Position numbers and translations under genes: made by a program. Positions 5,453-9,480 of a DNA stretch of 9,480 nt are shown here, in pieces. The notes beneath the pieces were generated by a model. The model was not told where the DNA came from. It ran no database searches and was given only the letters and a program-made list of their open reading frames with translations. Positions within the stretch are counted from its first letter, which is position 1, and every line of letters begins with the position of its first letter. This DNA is from an uncultured Eubacteriales bacterium (lineage in GTDB: Bacteria > Bacillota > Clostridia > Lachnospirales > Lachnospiraceae), in contig CACZSO010000305.1 of the NCBI GenBank assembly GCA_902783795.1, positions 1 to 9,480 on the forward strand, read 5' to 3'.

Positions 5453-8083
5453 ATGGCAGTATTCAGAGCTACGACGGATCCTGAGGTTTCCGTCCGCGAG
5501 AGAGAGAACCAGAACAGGGTCAGGGAACTGGCGGTAGAATGTATGGTGCTTCTGAGGAATGACGGTAAGGTCCTCCCCCTTGACGGACCCCAGAAGATCG
5601 CGCTGTTCGGCAACGGCGCAAAGGGCACCATCAAAGGCGGTACCGGATCCGGTGATGTTTATGTCCGGCGTTCCGTGAACATCTATGAAGGTCTTCTCGA
5701 AGAGGGCTTCACCATCACCAACGATACCTGGTTCAAAAAGCAGGAGGATATTATCGAGCAGGAACACAAGGCTTTCATCGATGATATCATAAAGACCTGC
5801 GAAGAATCTGGTACGGATCCCACCCTGATGCTGGCGTTAAAATCCTTTAATGCCACGGCGGTAGCCCTGGTGGATGAAGAGGATGTGAAGGAAAGCGATA
5901 CAGATACAGCAGTCTATGTCATCGCCCGTACTTCAGGCGAAGGCAATGACCGTAACTGTGTGCCTGGCGACTATCTGCTTTCCGAGGCAGATGAAGCGAA
6001 CATCCGCTTCCTTAAGAAAAACTATAAAAAGACCATCGTGCTTTTAAACATCGGCGGCGTGATCCAGTCGGATGTGCTGAAAGCAGAAGATGGACCGGAC
6101 GCGGTAGTGCTGGTGGGCCAGCTGGGCAACATCGGCGGTCTGGCTGTGGCGGACATGCTGAAAGGCAAAGGATATCCGGCCGGCCGTCTGACAGATACCT
6201 GGGCAGCCAGATATGAAGATTATGCTTCTTCTCCGACCTTCAGCCATAATGACGGCGATATCGAGGATGAGTTCTATACTGAAGGCATTTACACAGGCTA
6301 CCGTTATTTCGATACCTTCAACATTGCCCCGGCTTATGAATTCGGCTATGGCCTTTCCTACACCACTTTCGATGTAAAGACAGTGGATACTGCCGTAGAA
6401 AAGGATAAGATCACTGTTTGTGTCAATGTGAAGAATACCGGCGATGTGGCCGGCAAGGAAGTGATCCAGGTCTATGTCAGCGCCCCGAAGGGTGAGATCG
6501 ATAAACCTTACCAGGAACTGAAAGCCTTCGGAAAGACGAAGGAACTGGCTCCCGGGGAAGAGCAGGTGCTGGCCCTGGAGATCAAGGCTGCTTCATTGGC
6601 TTCCTATTCAGAAGCAAAAGCCGCCTGGGTACTGGAAAAAGGCGCTTACATCATCCGTGTGGGCATAAGCTCCAGGAAGAGCCATGTGGCAGCTTTAGTG
6701 GTGCTGGATGATACCGTCATCACGAAGAAAGTAAAGAATCTCTTTGATGATTCTGAAAAGAAAGCCGACCTGGTCCCGGAAGGGGTTGTGCCTTACAGCT
6801 ATCCGGAAGAACTGGATGAGATCAAGGCAGCCCCGGCAAAGGCCCTGAAGGCGGAAGATATCCCGGTCATCGAAGTGGTTTATTCCGGTGAGCATGAGAT
6901 CGTGGAAGATAAGAATCCCGGCACCGTGATCACCATGGACGATGTCTATGCGGGCAGATATACGGTACAGGAACTGGCTTCCCAGCTGACCATCGATGAA
7001 CTTATCAAGATCTGTGTAGGCAACTTTGACGAGAATACAGACCCCAATGATATGATGGCAGTCTTAGGCCATGCATCACTGCATGTGCCGGGCTGTGCCG
7101 GTGAGACCACTGAATATGTAAAAGGCAGGAAACTGCCTGTCCTGGAACTTTCAGACGGCCCGGCCGGACTGCGGCTTACCCCTGTGTTCATGGGCAAAGA
7201 GGATGGTACTTTTGTAGGCCTGAACCCGGCTTACGGCGAACGCTATCCGGAAGGATTTGATCCTTCAGGCTATACCAAGTATTATCAGTACTGCACCGCC
7301 ATTCCCATCGCTTTCACACTGGCAGCGTCATGGAACATGGATCTTTTGAAGACTTGCGGTGACATTGTCGGGTCTGAGATGGAAGAGTTCGGTGTCCACT
7401 TATGGCTGGCTCCGGGCATGAATAACCACAGAAACCCGCTTTGTGGCCGGAACTTTGAGTATTATTCCGAAGATCCACTGCTGGCAGGCAAGTGTGCGGC
7501 AGCGGATACAGAAGGGGTACAGCGGCATAAAGGCATCGGCACCACCATCAAGCACTTTGCGGCCAATAACCAGGAAGATAACCGGATGTTCACCAACAGC
7601 CATGTTTCTGAGCGGGCCATGCGTGAGATCTACTTACGTTCCTTCGAGATCACAGTGGCAGAGTCGCAGCCCATGGCCATCATGACATCCTATAACCTGA
7701 TCAATGGTGTGCATGCGGCGAACTATAAGGATATGCTTCAGGATACTCTGAGAGATGAGTGGGGCTTCGAGGGCATCGTCATGACAGACTGGCTCACCAC
7801 CTCCTCCCTTTCAAAGGGCTTAAGCTTCGACATTTCTGACAAGTACGACAAGGCTTCTCCGGCACTCTGCATGAAGGCCGGCAATGACCTGATCGAGCCC
7901 GGCACCATGGAAGATATCCGTGAGATCACGGAAGCGTACGAAAAAGGTGAAGTGACCCGGAATGAGATCTCAGCCTGTGCAGAGAGGATCCTTTCCCTCA
8001 TGCTGAGAAGCTCGGCTTATCCGGACGCAAAGCCGTATATTGAAACAGCGGCATGCAAGAACATCACCTTTACAGCAGAGTAA
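5453..8083 (+). CDS. Glycoside hydrolase family 3, inverted domain order (beta-glucosidase-like)
   Basis: This is a retaining GH3 glycosidase of 876 residues, most likely a cytoplasmic beta-glucosidase or related exo-beta-glycosidase. The domains run in reverse of the usual order. The alpha/beta sandwich domain comes first (about 20-260): MVLLRNDGKVLPL, GGTGSGDV at 62-69, and the acid/base region SGEGNDR at 161-167 with E163. An FnIII-like domain follows (about 305-420; EFGYGLSYTTF, VKNTGDVAGKEVIQVYV). After a linker rich in charged residues (about 425-500) the TIM-barrel domain ends the protein: LSDGPAGLR (566-574), GRNFEYYSEDP (665-675), KHFAANNQE (700-708) and VMTDW (776-780) with D779 as the predicted nucleophile. 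No signal peptide is seen. AAGGAG at 5441-5446 supports the start. The reversed arrangement is known for beta-glucosidases of Ruminococcus albus and Butyrivibrio fibrisolvens. Sugar specificity is not determinable here. Confidence 0.93.
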   Translation: MAVFRATTDPEVSVRERENQNRVRELAVECMVLLRNDGKVLPLDGPQKIALFGNGAKGTIKGGTGSGDVYVRRSVNIYEGLLEEGFTITNDTWFKKQEDIIEQEHKAFIDDIIKTCEESGTDPTLMLALKSFNATAVALVDEEDVKESDTDTAVYVIARTSGEGNDRNCVPGDYLLSEADEANIRFLKKNYKKTIVLLNIGGVIQSDVLKAEDGPDAVVLVGQLGNIGGLAVADMLKGKGYPAGRLTDTWAARYEDYASSPTFSHNDGDIEDEFYTEGIYTGYRYFDTFNIAPAYEFGYGLSYTTFDVKTVDTAVEKDKITVCVNVKNTGDVAGKEVIQVYVSAPKGEIDKPYQELKAFGKTKELAPGEEQVLALEIKAASLASYSEAKAAWVLEKGAYIIRVGISSRKSHVAALVVLDDTVITKKVKNLFDDSEKKADLVPEGVVPYSYPEELDEIKAAPAKALKAEDIPVIEVVYSGEHEIVEDKNPGTVITMDDVYAGRYTVQELASQLTIDELIKICVGNFDENTDPNDMMAVLGHASLHVPGCAGETTEYVKGRKLPVLELSDGPAGLRLTPVFMGKEDGTFVGLNPAYGERYPEGFDPSGYTKYYQYCTAIPIAFTLAASWNMDLLKTCGDIVGSEMEEFGVHLWLAPGMNNHRNPLCGRNFEYYSEDPLLAGKCAAADTEGVQRHKGIGTTIKHFAANNQEDNRMFTNSHVSERAMREIYLRSFEITVAESQPMAIMTSYNLINGVHAANYKDMLQDTLRDEWGFEGIVMTDWLTTSSLSKGLSFDISDKYDKASPALCMKAGNDLIEPGTMEDIREITEAYEKGEVTRNEISACAERILSLMLRSSAYPDAKPYIETAACKNITFTAE

Positions 8084-8088
8084 GGAGG
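8083..8088 (+). promoter_or_regulatory. Ribosome-binding site overlapping the GH3 stop codon
   Basis: AGGAGG begins on the last base of the GH3 TAA (8081-8083) and lies 5 bases before the ATG at 8094 (8 before the ATG at 8097). This excludes the longer in-frame start at 8040, which lies inside the GH3 gene without such a site, and suggests translational coupling. Confidence 0.85.
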
Positions 8089-8093
8089 CAGTT

Positions 8094-8642
8094 ATGATGG
8101 TGATCGGAATCGCCGGCGGTACCTGCAGCGGGAAGACGACCTTGTCGGAAGCCTTGCAGGAAAGACTGAAAGGGGCGGGGAAGCGGACAGCCCTGATCCA
8201 TATGGATGCTTATTTCAAGAAAGTGACGCCTACGGTCATCGCTCCTTTTACCGGCATCGAATACCCGGAACACAACCATCCGGATTCTTTCCGGCTGGAT
8301 GAGTTCTATAAGGCCATTGAGGACGCGAAAAACAGCCCGGATCTCGATGTTGTGATCGTGGAAGGGTTATTGACCCTGCACCTCGCTGAATGCCGTGAAA
8401 AGTGCGATATTAAGGTTTTCGTGGACCTTCCCTCAGATGAGCGTCTGTTCCGCCGGATCCATAAGCATATGGTACTGAAGAACCAGACCATGGATGAGAT
8501 CGCGGAAAGATATCTGGATACGGTGCGCTACCGTCATGATGAATTCGTGGAGCCCACCCGCTGGTATGCGGATATGGTGGTCAACGGAAACGGAGAGAAG
8601 GGCGCGGATATCCTGGCAGCCTATGTGATCGCAAATACCTGA
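8094..8642 (+). CDS. Uridine kinase-like P-loop kinase
   Basis: This is a small P-loop kinase of the uridine kinase/phosphoribulokinase family, 182 residues, cytoplasmic. Uridine kinases phosphorylate uridine and cytidine in pyrimidine salvage. Residues 8-15 (GGTCSGKT) are the Walker A loop. HMDAYFK (36-42) supplies the Asp expected to activate the substrate hydroxyl, and NHPDSF (61-66), VIVEGLL (87-93), KVFVDLPSDERLFRRI (107-122) and FVEPTRWYADMVV (151-163) follow the family order. It is about 25-30 residues shorter than a typical Udk (about 205-215), mainly after the P-loop and at the C-terminus, so another small-molecule substrate is possible. Two adjacent ATGs (8094, 8097) could start it. 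It lies 10 bp after the GH3 gene, so co-transcription is likely, and the strong terminator at 8686-8722 ends the unit. Confidence 0.8.
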   Translation: MMVIGIAGGTCSGKTTLSEALQERLKGAGKRTALIHMDAYFKKVTPTVIAPFTGIEYPEHNHPDSFRLDEFYKAIEDAKNSPDLDVVIVEGLLTLHLAECREKCDIKVFVDLPSDERLFRRIHKHMVLKNQTMDEIAERYLDTVRYRHDEFVEPTRWYADMVVNGNGEKGADILAAYVIANT

Positions 8643-8647
8643 TAAAA

Positions 8648-8663
8648 ACACAAGATATAGTGT
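8648..8663. promoter_or_regulatory. Putative NrdR box 1 (nrdG promoter, distal)
   Basis: ACACAAGATATAGTGT matches the published NrdR consensus (acaCwAtATaTwGtgt, from memory) at all but one position. NrdR is the ATP/dATP-sensing repressor of ribonucleotide reductase genes. The site lies 8 bp upstream of the -35 of a gene encoding a ribonucleotide reductase activase, which is the expected target. The assignment rests on motif and context. Confidence 0.75.
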
Positions 8664-8671
8664 TTTTGGTA

Positions 8672-8700
8672 TTGATTTAAAACTAGATGTGCGGTATAAT
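8672..8700 (+). promoter_or_regulatory. Promoter of the nrdG-like gene
   Basis: The -35 TTGATT (8672-8677) and a perfect -10 TATAAT (8695-8700) are separated by 17 bp. Transcription would start near 8706-8708, giving a leader of about 45 bases. The -10 lies inside the stem-loop of the upstream operon's terminator. The new RNA would contain only the right arm and so would not form that terminator. Confidence 0.75.
8680..8695. promoter_or_regulatory. Putative degenerate NrdR box 2 (proximal)
   Basis: This 16-mer matches the NrdR consensus at about ten positions. It begins exactly 32 bp after box 1, the three-helical-turn spacing known for paired NrdR boxes. It fills the -35/-10 spacer, where bound NrdR would block RNA polymerase. 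Its sequence also has to serve as the left arm of the terminator, which may explain the weak match. Alone it would not be convincing. Confidence 0.45.
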
Positions 8701-8722
8701 ACATACCGCACATCTTTTTTTT
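8686..8722 (+). terminator. Rho-independent terminator of the upstream operon
   Basis: There is a perfect 12-bp stem, GATGTGCGGTAT (8686-8697) and ATACCGCACATC (8703-8714), with a 5-base loop (8698-8702) and an unbroken run of eight T (8715-8722). This is a textbook intrinsic terminator 43 bases after the uridine-kinase-like gene. It overlaps the promoter of the next gene. Confidence 0.93.
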
Positions 8723-8736
8723 GTGCTGATTTTCAC

Positions 8737-8744
8737 AGGAGGTG
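8737..8744 (+). promoter_or_regulatory. Ribosome-binding site fixing the nrdG start
   Basis: AGGAGGTG lies 6 bases before the ATG at 8751. An in-frame GTG at 8742 is part of this site itself and so cannot be the start. Confidence 0.9.
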
Positions 8745-8750
8745 GATCTG

Positions 8751-9446
8751 ATGCTTATCCTGGGATTCCAGAAACTGACCCTGCTGGATTTTCCCCAGCA
8801 TACAGCCTGCACGGTCTTTACGGGAGGCTGCAACCTGCGCTGTCCTTTCTGCCATAATGCACTGCTTGTCACAGAAGCAGATGAGTGCGAGCCCATTCCG
8901 GAGGAAGAGATCTTTTCCTATCTGGAAAAGAGAAAAAAGCTGCTGGACGGGGTGGCAGTGACCGGGGGAGAACCGCTGATACAGCCGGGGATCGAAGATT
9001 TCCTGAGGCGCGTCAAGGCCATGGGCTATGCGGTGAAACTGGACACGAACGGCTTTTTCCCTGAACGCTTAAAGAACATCGTGAGAGAAGGCCTGGCAGA
9101 CTATGTGGCGGTGGATATCAAAAACAGCCCGGAAAAATACCCGGAGACCTGCGGGAGAGAGAAACTGGACCTTGCGCCGCTTAGGGAGACCGTGGAATTT
9201 CTGAAGACAGACATCGTCCCCTATGAGTTCAGGACCACCGTGGTAAAAGAGCTCCATACCCTGGAGGATATCAGAAAGATCGGAGCATGGATCGAAGGCG
9301 CGCTCCACTGGTACCTGCAGGCCTTCGTGGATTCCGGAAACCTGATAGGAACTGGCTTTTCTGCCTGCTCAAAGGCGGAAATGCACACATTCCGGGAGGA
9401 AGCAGCCTTGTTTGTCAAAAACGCCGGTATCCGGGGCATAGACTAA
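8751..9446 (+). CDS. nrdG: Anaerobic ribonucleoside-triphosphate reductase activating protein (radical SAM)
   Basis: This is a radical SAM activase, 231 residues, cytoplasmic. Proteins of this type use a [4Fe-4S] cluster and S-adenosylmethionine to install the glycyl radical on class III ribonucleotide reductase (NrdD), which makes deoxynucleotides without oxygen. The cluster motif CNLRCPFC (C27, C31, C34) is followed by VTGGEPL at 70-76 for SAM binding, KLDTNG at 96-101 and VAVDIKNSP at 119-127. The opening LGFQKLTLLDFPQHTACTVF and the late WYLQAF fit the longer NrdG group of Clostridia and archaea rather than the short E. coli NrdG. Sequence alone leaves some room for a different glycyl-radical activase, but the NrdR-like boxes before and after the gene favour the ribonucleotide reductase role. 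It has its own promoter. C134 and C206 are additional cysteines of unknown role. Confidence 0.88.
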   Translation: MLILGFQKLTLLDFPQHTACTVFTGGCNLRCPFCHNALLVTEADECEPIPEEEIFSYLEKRKKLLDGVAVTGGEPLIQPGIEDFLRRVKAMGYAVKLDTNGFFPERLKNIVREGLADYVAVDIKNSPEKYPETCGREKLDLAPLRETVEFLKTDIVPYEFRTTVVKELHTLEDIRKIGAWIEGALHWYLQAFVDSGNLIGTGFSACSKAEMHTFREEAALFVKNAGIRGID

Positions 9447-9449
9447 AAA

Positions 9450-9465
9450 ATACTATATCTTGTGT
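9450..9465. promoter_or_regulatory. Putative NrdR box upstream of the next gene
   Basis: ATACTATATCTTGTGT differs from the reverse complement of box 1 at a single base. It begins 4 bases after the activase stop codon. It stands at the same distance from its -35 element as box 1 does (24 bp, start to start). This places a second NrdR-controlled promoter at the window edge. Confidence 0.75.
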
Positions 9466-9473
9466 TTTTGGTC

Positions 9474-9479
9474 TTGACA
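9474..9479 (+). promoter_or_regulatory. -35 element of a promoter running off the window
   Basis: There is a perfect TTGACA preceded by GTGTTTTTGGT, which is identical to the 11 bases at 8660-8670 before the -35 of the activase promoter. The -10 would fall at about 9497-9502, outside the window. The gene it serves is not visible; nrdD is the likely candidate. Confidence 0.65.
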
Positions 9480-9480
9480 A

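Noticed and set aside
7443..7685. Open frame of about 80 codons on the + strand within the GH3 gene
   Set aside because: It lies in a different frame across conserved GH3 catalytic motifs (GRNFEYYSEDP, KHFAANNQE), has no recognisable domain of its own, and shows no ribosome-binding site that I can see.
8648..8667. Symmetric ACAC/GTGT hairpin with a T-run, as a terminator after the uridine-kinase-like gene
   Set aside because: The stem is AT-rich and weak, and the palindrome is fully explained as an NrdR box; a far stronger terminator follows at 8686-8722.
8644..9469. Inverted repeats around the activase gene as ends of a transposable element
   Set aside because: There is no transposase, the enclosed gene is a housekeeping activase, and the repeats lie at promoter positions with matching -35 spacing.

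Overview
The window looks like chromosomal DNA of an anaerobic gut-type Clostridia member, most probably Lachnospiraceae. Pointers are the split two-subunit transketolase, the reversed-domain GH3 beta-glucosidase known from Butyrivibrio and Ruminococcus, an activase for the oxygen-free class III ribonucleotide reductase, moderate GC with strong GGAGG ribosome-binding sites, and a palindromic repeat that I associate with Clostridia genomes. The family-level assignment is inference. Every recognised gene lies on the + strand, and there is no sign of phage, insertion sequences, CRISPR or RNA genes.

Layout. Positions 1-1598 carry the two halves of a transketolase, the first cut by the window edge and the two overlapping by 4 bp. 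Positions 1599-1685 hold a palindromic repeat, apparently two diverged tandem copies. An FGGY sugar/polyol kinase (1705-3171) and a ThrH-type HAD phosphatase/phosphotransferase (3202-3801) follow. A long imperfect hairpin (3806-3879) separates them from a MATE efflux protein (3929-5398), a GH3 glycosidase with inverted domain order (5453-8083) and a short uridine-kinase-like P-loop kinase (8094-8642), which are closely spaced and could form one transcript. The last gene (8751-9446) is an NrdG-type radical SAM activase.

Function. Transketolase plus FGGY kinase suggests entry of a pentose or polyol into the non-oxidative pentose phosphate pathway. The GH3 enzyme lacks a signal peptide and would cleave imported beta-glucosides in the cytoplasm. 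The activase puts the glycyl radical on anaerobic ribonucleotide reductase.

The most interesting part is the compact control region at 8643-8750. A textbook intrinsic terminator for the upstream operon, a sigma-70-type promoter for the activase gene, and a pair of putative NrdR repressor boxes 32 bp apart are folded into about 75 bp, with the -10 element inside the terminator stem-loop. The same box/-35 geometry is repeated at the right edge (9450-9479). This predicts another NrdR-controlled promoter, probably for nrdD, just beyond the window. I do not see a wholly new multi-gene system here.
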